The notes under the pieces are model-generated. The model searched no databases. It saw nothing but the letters and a program-made list of their open reading frames with translations, and was not told where the DNA came from. From Dryomyza anilis (taxonomy: Eukaryota > Arthropoda > Insecta > Diptera > Dryomyzidae): a DNA stretch of 64,000 bases. The stretch covers positions 103,862,040 to 103,926,039 of the forward strand of contig OX638130.1 of assembly GCA_951804985.1 (NCBI GenBank), written 5' to 3'. Below are positions 1 through 11,104 of the stretch, one piece after another (the stretch's first letter is position 1; each line of letters opens with the position of its first letter). The translations under genes and the position numbers were made by a program.

Positions 1-8
1 AACAGAAA

Positions 9-3000
9 ATGGACGAACTTAGCGGAAAAATTAATCCGAAATTATTGGAAAATTATCGGAGAAAAACACGTTTCAGCAGGTGAGTGAGTAAAAGGAATTT
101 AGTTATTGTCATAAGAAATCATGAGAAACTTTAATTTAGAGTTGTACTACATGACGTATGAGCGACAGCCTAATTTTATATAAATTAATATTATTATTAT
201 TACATTTCGCAATTCTTGCGTACAAATAATAAATTAGTCTATGGAATAAACCCTTCAAAACAATTTAAAAATTCTTCAAATGTACTATTTTGGAAGAAAA
301 TCAAAACATGTCCCACTTTACCCTAGGCTCCCCTATAATTTTTTGACTAACATTTTATTATACCCTTTACTTTTCATATAATTTTAAAAATCGTTGTGAA
401 AAATACAAAACATGAAAAAGAAAGACTAAAATAGCATTTTGGTAAAAATTAAGAAGTTTCCTACTTTACCCCAACATTCTTCAACAAATCCGAAATTGAG
501 CAGTTTTGAAAAATGGCTCTAAAATCAATTCAAATGTTAAAACAAAAAGTTAGATCATGAACCAGACTATAGATTAGACCTTTCAAAAGAAGTTTTAAAA
601 AATATTGAAATGTCTTTTTTTTGAAAAAAAATCAAAACGTTACCCACTTTACCCCAGGCTGCCCCATTATAATTCATTTAGAAGCTATTTTATAGTATTA
701 AATGGTGTACTATTATTTTTGAATTAGTTTTCATTAATATTAACGACATTCTCACAATCATAAACTACATAGTTATCATGAGCTTAAATCAGTTATATTA
801 GTTCAAAAATTGTCATGTCATTCATAATCTAATCTTGGAATTATACTTATTATGACTGGCAAAATTATAACATATAATCATAAAAATACATTAGTTTTGT
901 CAATAGACTTTACTAGTACTTTTTTTAGACTTTACTGGTAATTTTTTATAATGAAAAATTGACTATGGACTACATTGAACTAAAAAATTCAGAATTTTCA
1001 CAAAAAAAAAAAATATACAATAACTTCAGTGTATTTAGGGTCTGTGCGAATTCGACTAATTTGCTGACTAATTGAGTGAGTATTTAATTGAATCCAATTC
1101 GGTAATTGTTAAACTCCATAATCAATCGATTACACTAGACAACAAATGAAGACCTTTTTTAATTATTCACGATCTTAGTATGATTTGCCGTTGGATTTCA
1201 AGATTCTAATCACGACCTCATACTCAGTTTTTTCAGATTGCCTCAAGGTTTTGCGTTATTACGTAATACAAATATATGGCAATTTTTGTGTGTTTTCTAC
1301 ATATTTGGAACTTTAACATATTACAGATTTGAGTTATCGATCAAATTTCTGCTATATTCCTCTGAGAATACTTCAACTAATATTTTGAAATAAACTTCAT
1401 GAAATTCGGATTGATCTGACCAAAGTTATGACCAGTCAAACACAAAAAATATTTATTTTAAGGTGTACCTATTATTTATTGCATAACATATTAAGTTTTC
1501 ATAATTCAATAAAATTATATATTATATGTGAAACTAGATGCATAATTCTATGATTTCTCTTACTTAGTTTTTACAAATCACTCTTTAAGCCTTCAGATTA
1601 AATACAAATTCACGCTTAAGATTTTTGATTAAAATTTTCTTTTGTGGTGCTACTTTTAATCAATATAATTTTTTTGTCCATCATTTATTCATAAAAATTT
1701 CAAACAAAACCAGTAGAATTCAACTTTGCATAAATGTATTAATTTCCATGAAGATCACCTTAAAATAAAATATTTTCCTGCTTATTTTCAAATCGAACAA
1801 AAAAATGTAAATTTTTTCAAACGAATTTGTGAGTTCACTTTAAGCTGAGGACTTAAAGAGTGATTTTCAAAAACAAAGTAAGAGGAAGTATAGAATTATA
1901 GATCAAATCTAATATAAAATAAATACTTTTATTTTTTTTATGATTAATCATAGATGTTATGCATCAAATAATAGGTACACCTTAAAATTCACATTTTTTG
2001 TGTTCGACTGGTCATAACTGGTCATTAACATAATCCGAATTTTATGTGGTTTATTTCAGAATATTAGCTGAAGTATTCTCAATGGAATACAAGAGATATA
2101 TGATAGGAAAACTCAAATCTGTAAAAAGTTATAGACCAAAATACTTACTAGAAAACATCGTGAATTGCCACATATTTGTTTTACGTAATAACTGAAAAAC
2201 TTGAGGCAATCTGAAAAAACTGAGTATGAGGTAGTGATTAGAATCTTGACATCCATCGGAAAATCATACTTAAATGGCTGGTAATTTTTTTGTAGTGCTG
2301 TGTGATTAATTAGGTTTCATCGCACTAAACTTGAGCTACTTTTATCGGTAATGAAGTGTTTAATATTCAATTTAGCAATTTTTCGAGCAATATAAATTTA
2401 AATAATGTGGATGACAGCAAACACAGATAATTACCGGTTTTACCAAAATAACTTTTTTTTAATCAAAATTGGACAAAATAAATGGAATTAAATTTTTTAT
2501 TAAAATGTCCATTGAATTCGTTTTCTGAATAAAAAAATGATTGGCATTTTTGAATTGATAAAAGAATTCTATTTAAGCCGAGTCGGTGGCTCGTCTCGGT
2601 AGTGAGTTGTACTGCTTAAAATTCGCTGGATTTGGACCACGAGCCTAAAGGTCCTGGATTCGACCCAGCGACAGTCAACATCAAAAAATAGAAATTGTTT
2701 TGTCTATACGATGCTACCTCTCGCTACCGTAGACATTGGTGAACCTTCGCTTCGGATTCGGTATTAAACTGTAAGTCCCACCACTTTGAGTACAAATATA
2801 ATGAATGAATAAATGAATGAATTGGAAAATGAATGTAAAATGCAAAATTAATTTGTTAATCATATTTTTGTAAATTGTTCGTAAAATTTCACAGAAATAA
2901 AATGAATTTATGAATTCCGTTCATAATAATAATGACTAACGACATCAATGTTATGAATGCGATCATAAATATGCGATCGCATAAATAAAATGCGATCAGG

Positions 3001-5481
3001 CTTGGATACTGTCGTATTCTTCAATACGATAAATTGTATTTGAAGAATATGTTTCATCATATTAATGAACAAGAACATACAATACAACATATTTTTCTTC
3101 ATATTGAAGAATGCTGTTCATTAAACCAAATTTCAATCAAAATATTTATGTTTCGTTCATTTTTTGACGTACTTCTCAGTTCTTAAGTAGTTCTTGTATG
3201 TTATATCTTATATAATGCTTGCTCGACATGCATAAATTAGTAAAATGTTTTATAATATATTTATTTATAATTACAATTTTTTATTAATAAAAGGTTATAT
3301 TTATAAAAATTATTTGAACATTTTTTTTCGAAAAATGTTTGTTTCAAAAAAAATTTTTTTTTTGATTTTTTTTTATTTTCGAAAAAAAAATTTCGCAGAA
3401 TTTTTTGTTTTGAAATTTTTTTTTCTGTTATTTTTTTAAATAAAATTTGTAGAACACGTTTTTATACCCTACACTAAGAGTGAAAGGGTATATTCAGTTT
3501 GGTACGCCGTTTGTAACACCCAGAAGGAAGCATCTCCGGTATGGAAAAGTATATATCGTCACTATCATGCCAAAGGGGCGAATGTGCAATTTTTGACATT
3601 TGCGTTTTTTTACATTTTCGAATGTAGTTTTTCCTCAAGTATATTGTGCTAAAATCGCGTGTCATTTTGTTGGATATATCTAGCCACAAAAGTCAAAACC
3701 AAAAGGGCGAATTTGAAAAATTGAAAATCTTGTCATGCCAAAAGAGCGAATCTTTCCTTTTTCACCATAACTATTTATTGGTACGAGATAAAATAGTAGT
3801 GTCAAGGCATTTATTATTTGTTTTTAAAGCACCTATCGATCTGCATCATTAAAAATATTTTGTCAAACATTAATTTTCGCTTTGTTATTTGCAGGAAAAA
3901 ATGTTTGGCAAAATATTTTTAAATAATGATGCCAATAGATAGGTGCTTTAAAAACAAACAATTAATTATTGAACATCACTATTTTATTTTGAGCTAATAA
4001 AAAGTTATAGCATAAAAAACAAAAATATTTGCGTTTTGGTCAGGATATAGCCTCACAAAATTCGTATTTATAATTCTGTAAATTGTCCAAATCCAAAGAT
4101 ATTTTATGTACGTTATAATAATTCATGAATAAACCAAAATAATAGAAAAAATTGAAATAAAACTAAATTTTTCTAATTTTTAAAGCACTTCAGACTTTAA
4201 AATTTGATTTCCCAACATTTTTAAAAATGCACATTCGCCCCTTTGGCATGACAGTGACGATATATTCTTGATCAGCATGACCTCCTGTGATCTAACCTTC
4301 CCAACTGGTTTTAGAATTATTCTCTAAAAAAAAAAAATGTTTTTTTGAAAAATTCGTTCGTATTTCGTTCTTCACTATGATGTTCGATAGTATGAACAAT
4401 TTTATATAAATAATGATGTATTCATCAATATGTCATTTAATGAACGGTGGTATCAATATGATGAATCTGGTAGTTGGTGAAAAAATTCATAATATTTATG
4501 AATAAATTCATCATATTGATGATTTTTTTTTTCTGTGTATAATTTGTATTTATAAATTAAGTATCGGGAATGTGCTGAAATTTACATTCAATTGAAATTC
4601 AAATATTGAACCAGAAAATTCTATTTAAATGCCATCTACAGTACTTGGAAGGTATTGAATTTGGTTCCAATATGATTATTTTGCGTTGAAAAAAAAAAGA
4701 ATTATGGAACAGCCAAAAAAAAAGAATTCGACCGAATTTTAATTCTAATGATTTAATCGACTAAGTTCGATAACATTTTATTAATTCAATATTGTTTTCA
4801 ATTTCAGGGACGAAATCGATTCGCTTTGCCGCATTTACCGCAAACTCGTCTCCAACTGTCAGTATGCAGCAAAGACACTGGCAGCGAGCACATCGAGTGT
4901 GGTCATTGCCAAGCCACATGCAGCAGTCGAGGTAAATTAAACATAAATAAAAACCTATTAGAAGGGTTTTAACAAATATCAAAACCTTTTCCAATATACA
5001 GGGCATCGATCGCATAGTATTCCGTGAACTGTTGCACAGCACATTCGACATAGTAACCGAGGAGATTATTATGGAACGGATTTTCTGCAGCTGGGACAAG
5101 GCACACGAAGGCCTACCACTACGTCTCGAAGGTTGGCTCATAGGATTATCGGTGTTTCTACGTGGTACACCTACCGAACGTGCGTCGTTTTGTTTTCGTG
5201 TGTACGATCTGAATGCCGATGGTTTTATAACCAAGGATGAGATGTTTACACTGATGCGTAACTGTTTAATAAAACAACCGCAGGACGAAGATCCGGATGA
5301 GGGTGTCAAGGATTTAGTAGAGATAATACTAAAGAAATTCGATTTGGACAAGGATGGCAAGGTGTCGCAAGAGGACTTTATGAATACTGTCAGTGCAGAA
5401 CCGCTGCTCATCGAGGCATTTGGCCAATGTTTGCCAACGGAAAGTGCGGTGGTGTCATTCTTTTCGACATTGCAGGTTTAG
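9..5481 (+). CDS. EFCAB1: Calaxin / EFCAB1-like EF-hand protein
   Basis: Three exons: 9-79, 4808-4931 and 5002-5481 (stop TAG at 5479). Splice phases agree throughout (AG|G makes Arg24) and the product is 224 residues, close to the roughly 211 of vertebrate EFCAB1. EFCAB1/calaxin is a calcium sensor bound to outer-arm dynein of cilia and sperm flagella, so a ciliary or flagellar role in testis or sensory neurons is inferred. Three EF-hand loops lie at about residues 97-108, 134-145 and 179-190. The first (DKAHEGLPLRLE) has lost its calcium-coordinating side chains. The second (DLNADGFITKDE) is canonical. The third (DLDKDGKVSQED) ends in Asp, as I recall for the vertebrate protein. The stretch KQPQDEDPDEGVKDLVEI and the C-terminal LLIEAFGQCLP are family hallmarks. 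The start is the first ATG of the open exon at the very edge of the window, so the 5' UTR is outside. Intron 1 (80-4807) is full of transposons. Identification is firm; function is from the family. Confidence 0.9.
240..674. repeat. Two tandem right ends of the GGGGAACCAGG element
   Basis: Two successive copies (about 240-335 and 380-674) end in a CACTTTACCC(C)AGGCT-like stretch. They match the right end of the element at 33016-34874, including the internal run around TTCAACAAATCCGAAATTGAG. No left end is present, so these are truncated copies in calaxin intron 1. Confidence 0.6.
1160..2287. mobile_element. Long foldback (inverted-repeat) element in calaxin intron 1
   Basis: The left arm (about 1160-1640) is the diverged reverse complement of the right arm (about 1800-2287). 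The outer ends pair AGTATGATTTGCCGTTGGAT with the reverse complement of ATCCATCGGAAAATCATACT. The pairing continues through the blocks CTCATACTCAG / CTGAGTATGAG and GGTGTACCTATTATT / AATAATAGGTACACC. No ORF lies inside. It is a non-autonomous foldback or palindromic MITE. A transcript crossing it could form a hairpin of several hundred base pairs. Confidence 0.75.
2577..2822 (+). mobile_element. tRNA-derived SINE, diverged full-length copy
   Basis: It begins with a tRNA-like head: an A-box-like stretch near GTCTCGGTAGTGAG and a B-box-like GGATTCGACCC. It continues with the family body (CTACCTCTCGCTACCGTAG, TTCGGATTCGGTATTAAACT, CCCACCACTTTGAGTACAAA) and ends in an imperfect AATG/AATA repeat. 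The same body occurs at 6028, 14240 and 43755. Confidence 0.7.
3466..4305 (+). repeat. TATACCCTACAC repeat, copy 1 (interrupted)
   Basis: It starts TATACCCTACACTAAGAG and runs through GCATCTCCGGTATGGAAAAG, then resumes after the inner insertion with TATTCTTGATCAGCATGACC and ends near CTTCCCAACTGGTTTT. Relatives lie at 9500-10345 and, reversed, at about 55040-55692. Class not determined. Confidence 0.65.
3556..4260. mobile_element. Palindromic MITE, TCGTCACT...AGTGACGA, copy 1
   Basis: The terminal inverted repeats are about 35 bp: left TCGTCACTATCATGCC, right GGCATGACAGTGACGA, both carrying CAAAGGGGCGAATGTGCA or its complement. It is flanked by TATA on both sides, so the target duplication is TA or TATA. 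The core is also palindromic: AAAGCACCTATCGAT at about 3830 faces TAGATAGGTGCTTT at about 3940. A second copy is at 33272-34248. Confidence 0.8.
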
Positions 5482-5634
5482 GTGATTTTCATTTGGAAAT
5501 TCAAAAAAAAAATTGTTAATTTAAAATTGTTCTGTTGTAAATATCAGCGTAAAGTTCAGCTTATTAAGTGCTTTAAAATGATTTAAAATTTTGTTTGTTG
5601 TTTTTAATTAGTTACATAATTAACTGAGTTATAA

Positions 5635-5640
5635 AATAAA
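5635..5640 (+). terminator. Polyadenylation signal of the calaxin-like gene
   Basis: AATAAA about 155 bases after the stop codon, in AT-rich sequence and before the next repeat. It is the first canonical hexamer downstream; use is inferred. Confidence 0.45.
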
Positions 5641-5654
5641 ATATTTAAAGCTTT

Positions 5655-6027
5655 TAAAATACATTACAAGCAAGCAGTTTATTATGTGATTCACCTTTAT
5701 TGCGTTCCTGACATTGCAACCCCAACGTAAGTCTAACTGAGCCTCGTAAAAATACTACATACTGTCTGTTCAATTGAACCCGCTGTGTGTTTGTTAAATA
5801 GGTATATTTAATTAAATTAAATTTTATAGATACATTGCAATAAAATGAGAATAATATCGCGCTCGCGTCAATTCATCATCATATTGTAATAAAAGCTATT
5901 TTTTCAAACTGTGATGCAATATTTAATACATGTATTAAACACTTTAATTTAATATTTTAATTCTATTTCATTATATGTTATTTAATACTATTCATAAATA
6001 AAAAAACCTTTTATTTTGTTCAATAAC
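5655..6027. other. Intergenic stretch, no feature recognised
   Basis: AT-rich sequence downstream of the calaxin gene. I see no exon, RNA gene or repeat with defined ends here. Confidence 0.5.
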
Positions 6028-7372
6028 AACTGATTGTGTCGGTAGCTCTATGGTTAGTGCTTGGGACTGTGATCCGAAAGGTCCAGTAGCACAGGTGCAA
6101 ATCTGGGCTGGGACTTACAACGTCTTTTCATGGAAAACATTTGTCTATACAGCGCTAGCTCTCGGCAGTCAATGGCAAACCTACGAGAGTTAAACATTGC
6201 CTATGAAAAAGCTCTAACCTTCCTGTTTGGATTCGGATTCAATTTTACACAAAAAAAAATCATCAATATGATGAATTTATTCATAAATATCATGAATTTT
6301 TTCACCAACTACCAGATTCATCATATTCATACCACCGTTTATTAAATGACATATTGATGAATACATTCATTATATATATGATTAATTCGTACTATCGCAC
6401 ATCAAAGTGAAGAACGAAATATTCAATACAATGAATTTGAATCGTCATATTGATGAATTTGTTCATAATATTTATGAATATAATATTTTTTTAGAAAATA
6501 ATTAGAACAGAAAGTGTTGTTGTAAAAATGTTATTTTAAAAATAACAAAAAAAATGTTTTCAAAAAAAAAATTATCCAAAAAAATGATTCAAAAATGATT
6601 CGAAATTTTTTTTTAACGAAATAAAATTTTTTCAAACATATTTTTTTTTTAAATATAAATAAAACCATTATAAAACATTTTATTAATTTATGCAGAGAAA
6701 ATAGAAAATAATTAAAAAATAAAGTGTTGTTGTAAAAATGTTATATCAAAAATAACAAAAAAGAAAAATTATCCGAAAAAAAATTTGTTCAAAAAAAAAA
6801 TCGAAAAAAAAAATTTTACATAAAAATAATTTCAAGAAAAAATTTTTTTTCATAAAATAATTTCAAGAAAAAAAAATTTTTCGAACAAATTTTTTTTTTA
6901 TTATAAATAAATATATTATAAAACATTTTACTACTTTATGCATATCGAGCAAGCATTATATAAGAAATAACATACGAGAACTACTTAAGAAATAAGAAGT
7001 ACGGCAAAAAACTGAACGAAAAATAATTTTTTTTGATTGAAATTTAGTTTTATGAACAGCTTTTTTCAATATGAAGTAAAATATTTTGTATTTTATGTTC
7101 TTGTTCATTAATATGATGAAACGTATTCTGCACATACAGTTCATAATATTGAAGAACACTTTTTTGACAGTTACCAAGTGTTCATCATATTTATGCTCGC
7201 ATTCATAACATTGATGTTGTTAGTCATTAATATTATGAATGGTTCTTCAATACAATGAATCATGGTTTGAAGAAAGCAATTCATCAATATGATGTAATTT
7301 TTTTTTCTGTGTAGGTTCCACCACTTTGAATACAAATATAACACGCACAGTTCAAATGGTTCCTCATACTAT
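6028..7372 (+). mobile_element. tRNA-derived SINE split by a TA-inserting element
   Basis: The SINE head and body occupy 6028-6247 (TCGGTAGCTCTATGGTTAG; CTAGCTCTCGGCAGTCAATG) and the tail resumes at 7312 with TAGGTTCCACCACTTTGAAT. The two halves are separated by a complete element at 6248-7311. The intact SINE at 43755 shows the same sequence without interruption, so the SINE is older than the element inside it. Confidence 0.8.
6248..7311 (+). mobile_element. CACAGAAAAAA-type element, copy 2 (1064 bp)
   Basis: It runs from CACAAAAAAAAATCATCAAT to ATGATGTAATTTTTTTTCTG(TG), flanked by TA. Subterminal repeats built on TCATCAATATGATGAAT recur at both ends. The interior is A/T-tract rich, with no ORF. 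Same family as 2890-4537 and 21531-22671. Confidence 0.8.
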
Positions 7373-7374
7373 TA

Positions 7375-8674
7375 CTACAGAAAACAGAAAAAAAACGAAT
7401 AATACGACTATTGATTCTATATGACATGAATCAATAGTTTTTCTTATTAATTCAATAGTGTTTATAGTAGTTTGTACTATTGTTAAGCTAATATGTTGGT
7501 CAACATTAAATCAATAGGATATGTTATTGATAAAATTGTAATTTTACTATTGTTTTAATAGTTTATTTTATAGTGTAAAACTATTGATTTCACTATTGAT
7601 TCAGTTGAGAAGCTTATTTATAAAACGTGCTATGTGAATCGATTTCTGTTTTAGTAAAAACTGTTACACATTGCTAGAGTAAAATTAAAACATAGGTGCT
7701 TTCAGACTTAAGTTACCGTTTATAGTTTAATTATACTTACTACAATTCGATTTAATCGTTGTGCCTATTAATAAACACCTCGATAGACCATAATTTCAAA
7801 CGGATTAATGTTTATTTGGTTTCGATTAATTTTAATGCCTCATTAGATATTTTTAGTTAATGCGTGATTACTAGTGCAATCAAATAAAATTTATTTTAAA
7901 ATATTTCTTATGAAAGTAAAAGCATAACATGCACTGTTGTAATATTTAAAGGATTTGAAATGCAAAAGAAAAATGTAAACATTGTCTGGGTAAAAACGAC
8001 TACTGATTTTATGAATCTATTTAAAAAATGATGACACACACACACATTATGAAAATTACTGCACTTTGAACTATATTTATATTCTTATCACAATAGTAAA
8101 TCAAATTTTATTACAAATATTGTCCAGTCATTCACAATCTAATCTAATGTTGGTAACTAGTACTTGTTATGACGGGTACAAGACAAAAGTTCACCTCAGA
8201 CGTAGTCTGTGAGCAATTCAATTTATTGGAAAAAATTAAAAATAAAACTATCTTTAGTTTCATGCATAAAGTCCTAAGTATGACTATTTTAAATTTAGAG
8301 ATGGGCATGTGTATCACGCGTGATTGTGATTGAATCTTAATTTAATTTAGAAAATGTCTTTCGTGATCCGTAGCATTTGATTGTCTACGTTACATACAGT
8401 TGACATTTGAGAACGTTTGTCTATTATAACTTCAACTTAAGCCCCTTATTCTGTAAAACGAAACGAAAAGTGATTCGTCAAAAAACGTCAGAAATACCAG
8501 TGACAGAATTTTTTACATTAAACGAAAAAAAAAGATGATGAAATGAAAATGTAAACAAAAGCTGTCACCGGAATTTTGGATGAATCACTTCGTTTCGTTT
8601 TACAAAATAAGGGGGTAAGTCAGCGTCAGTCAAAACTCACTCGCATTATCAACTCTATTTGTTTGCATTATGAA
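7375..8674. other. Intergenic stretch with short ATTGATT/CAATAGT repeats
   Basis: 7390-7610 contains many CTATTGATT and ATCAATAGT motifs in both orientations, probably a decayed inverted-repeat element. 8445-8615 has a short inverted pair (CCCCTTATTCTGTAAAACGA at 8442 against TCGTTTTACAAAATAAGGGG at 8593), a small MITE-like hairpin. No gene seen. Confidence 0.45.
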
Positions 8675-9499
8675 TGCTATTAATATAATAAATCTTCGTT
8701 TGTTGGTTTATTTGTTGGTTTGTTCCGCATCTTCCGATTTTCTTGGCTCATCCGATTTTCTTGCATTTTTACCAGAGATTCTGGAAGGCTTGATAGGCTA
8801 TATATGGACGGGATTTGAAAAATGTGCGTGGCACCTTCCATACAACCAAAACTTTCAAAACCATATCAAAAAACTAATCACGCATTAACAAAAAACTCAA
8901 ATACAAAAATATTTAAAAGCAAAAACACAAAAGCAAAAGCACAAAATAAAAGCACAAAAACAAAAACAAAAGCAATAACATAAAACTAAAAGCCAAACTA
9001 AAAAGCAAAAAAAGAAAAGAAAAAACAAATCAAAAACTAAAGCAAAAACAAAAACTAATTTTTCTTTTTAGACATTGTTTTTGGTAAATATTTTTTATTT
9101 TTTTTTTGGAAAATGGTGATTTCAACCATTGCATTGTTTTTTTAGTCCAAAAAAAAATTTTAACAATAAAATTTTTTTCGAAATGTTTCGAACCTTGTTA
9201 TTTTTGTCAAAAAATTTTTTTTTTTCAAATTGTGATTTCGACTATTGCGTTCTTATTGTCTGTCGTTCAATTTTTTTTTTTTTTTAACAAAACATTTTTT
9301 TTCGAACATTGTTGTTTTTGTCGAATCATTTTTTTTTTGTAAAATGGTGTTTTCGACCTTTGCGTTCTTTTTCTCCTCCAACATTTTTTTTTAACAATTT
9401 TTTTTTGAAAATTTTCGAACATTGTAGTTTTTGTCGAATATTTATTTTTGTAAAATGGTGATTTCGACATTTTTTGTCGAACTTTTTCGAACATTGTTG

Positions 9500-10345
9500 T
9501 TATACCCTACACCTATGAGGTACAGGGTATATTAACTTTGTGCATATATTGTAACGCCCCTTAGGAGGCGTGTCCGGTATGGAAAAGTATATATATTCTT
9601 GATCAGCATCACTAGCCGAGTCCGTTTAGCCATGTCCGTCTGTCTGTCCGTCTTGCTGTCTTGCTGTCTTGCTGTCTTGCTGTCTTGCTGTCTTGCTGTC
9701 CGAATACAGAATAACTTGAGAAATACTGATCAGAATGCGATGAAATTTCGTCTCAATATATTTTAGCCAAAAGTAGGAACTGAGTTTGAAAATGAGCCAA
9801 ATCGGTCAACGGACACGCCCACCTCCCATACAAGTCATTTTTATATAACTCTTTCGGAACTAATAACTCGAAAAGTTTTCAAGGTATAGTTATAAAATTT
9901 AAAATTTATTGTTAGAATTCACCTATAAATATGTGTTCCAAAAATGGGCGTGATCCGCCCACTTTTTTTTTCATTATTTTCCGGATTTTCATAGTGGAAA
10001 TTTGATCCGTAAATTATTAAAATCAAATCTATGAAATATTAGCCTTTCAAAATTTTAAATATAGGCGTGGTCCGCCCAATTATATTTTTCAATTTTTTTT
10101 TAGTTGTTTATACTTTTATATAAATTTTTTAATTCATGAGGATATAATTTCTGATAAATGAATAATATTCTGAGGGTGGGGAGGTTCAGCATAATTAAAA
10201 TCTTTAAAATTAAGGTATGCAATTAAATATCCCACATTAATATCCCCACCAAAGGTGTAGGGTATTCCATAGTCGGGCCCGACCGACTATAAAAATCCGC
10301 ACCATGTGACCGAACTTACCCATGTGACCTAACTTTCCCAACTCG
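9500..10345 (+). repeat. TATACCCTACAC repeat, copy 2
   Basis: It starts TATACCCTACACCTATGAGG and includes TCTCCGGTATGG-like GTGTCCGGTATGGAAAAG and TTCTTGATCAGCATCACTAG. It ends with GGTGTAGGGTATT, the hairpin TAGTCGGGCCCGACCGACTA and a CTTTCCCAACTCG tail. It lies inside Helitron-like element B. Confidence 0.65.
9649..9702 (+). repeat. Microsatellite (CTTGCTGT)n
   Basis: About six head-to-tail copies of an 8-mer within the TATACCCTACAC repeat, next to the TGTCCGTCTGTCTGTCCGTC tract. Confidence 0.85.
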
Positions 10346-10507
10346 TTTTTTTTTGTAAAACGGTCATATTGCGTTCTTTTTGTCCTCCAAACATTTTTTT
10401 TAACAAATTTTTTTTTCGTTAATTTTCGAACATGGTTGTTTTTGTCGAATAATTTTTAGTGTAAAATGGTGATTTCGACCATTGCGTGTCGTCCAAAATT
10501 TTTTTCC

Positions 10508-10803
10508 ACTAAAACTACCTACACTAAAACTCACCACACTAAAACCCACCATACTAAAATTCAACACACTAAAACTTACCACGCTAAAACTCACCACACT
10601 AAAACTCACCATACTAAAACTCACCATACTAAAACTCACCAGACAAAACTCACCACACAAAACTCACCATACAAAACTCACCACGCTAAAACTCACCACA
10701 CTAAAACTCACCACACTAAAACTCATCACACTAAAACTCACCACACTAAAACTCACCACACCAAAATTCAGCACACTAAAACTCACCACGCTAAAACTCA
10801 CCA
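10508..10803 (+). repeat. 15-bp minisatellite, ACTAAAACTCACCAC unit
   Basis: About 20 imperfect copies of a 15-bp unit. The unit length is a multiple of three, so long meaningless ORFs cross it. The reverse complement of this unit forms the array at 45395-45915 in element A. Confidence 0.9.
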
Positions 10804-11104
10804 CTGGGAAAAACTCTATGGGGAAGAATTATACGGGAAAGAATTCTACCGGGAAGAATTCTATTCTTTTACGGGAAAGCGTTCTATGAGGAAGAATTCT
10901 ACGCCGAAATATTCTATGCCAATACGGGAAAGAACAGTCTGAGAAAAAATTGAAAAGTGGTTTTTGCGAAGAATTATTTTTGTTCACAGGGAAGCACTGG
11001 TTTCTGATATAAATAATAAAAATATTTTTTATATTAATAAAATCGCTCCATATCCTTGCATTCACAAAATCTTTGCACGAATCGTGCACGGGTCCAGCTA
11101 GTAT

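Larger units (their letters stand above)
2890..4537 (-). mobile_element. CACAGAAAAAA-type TA-inserting element, reverse copy with nested insertions
   Basis: The right end reads ...TTTTTTTCTGTG followed by TA; the left end starts CACAGAAATAAAATGAATTT. The interior matches the copies at 6248 and 21531 in reverse orientation (for example GACTAACGACATCAATGTTA). It is interrupted by the TACCCTACAC-type repeat at 3466-4305, which is itself interrupted at 3556-4260. No transposase is present, so it is non-autonomous. Confidence 0.7.
8675..11101 (+). mobile_element. Helitron-like non-autonomous element B
   Basis: The 5' end (CTATTAATATAATAAATC) matches those at 46402 (reverse) and 54971. The 3' end has a hairpin TGCACGAATCGTGCA followed by CGGGTCCAG and terminal CTAG at 11098-11101, the layout expected of Helitrons. 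It carries an A-rich AAAAGCAAAAAC tract (8880-9050), a 15-bp minisatellite and a GGGAAGAATTCTACC array. No Rep/helicase ORF, so non-autonomous. It is split by the repeat at 9500-10345. Confidence 0.65.

Noticed and set aside
4761..5411. 216-codon ORF on the minus strand
   Set aside because: Antisense shadow of calaxin exons 2 and 3; spans both introns and lacks any recognised domain.
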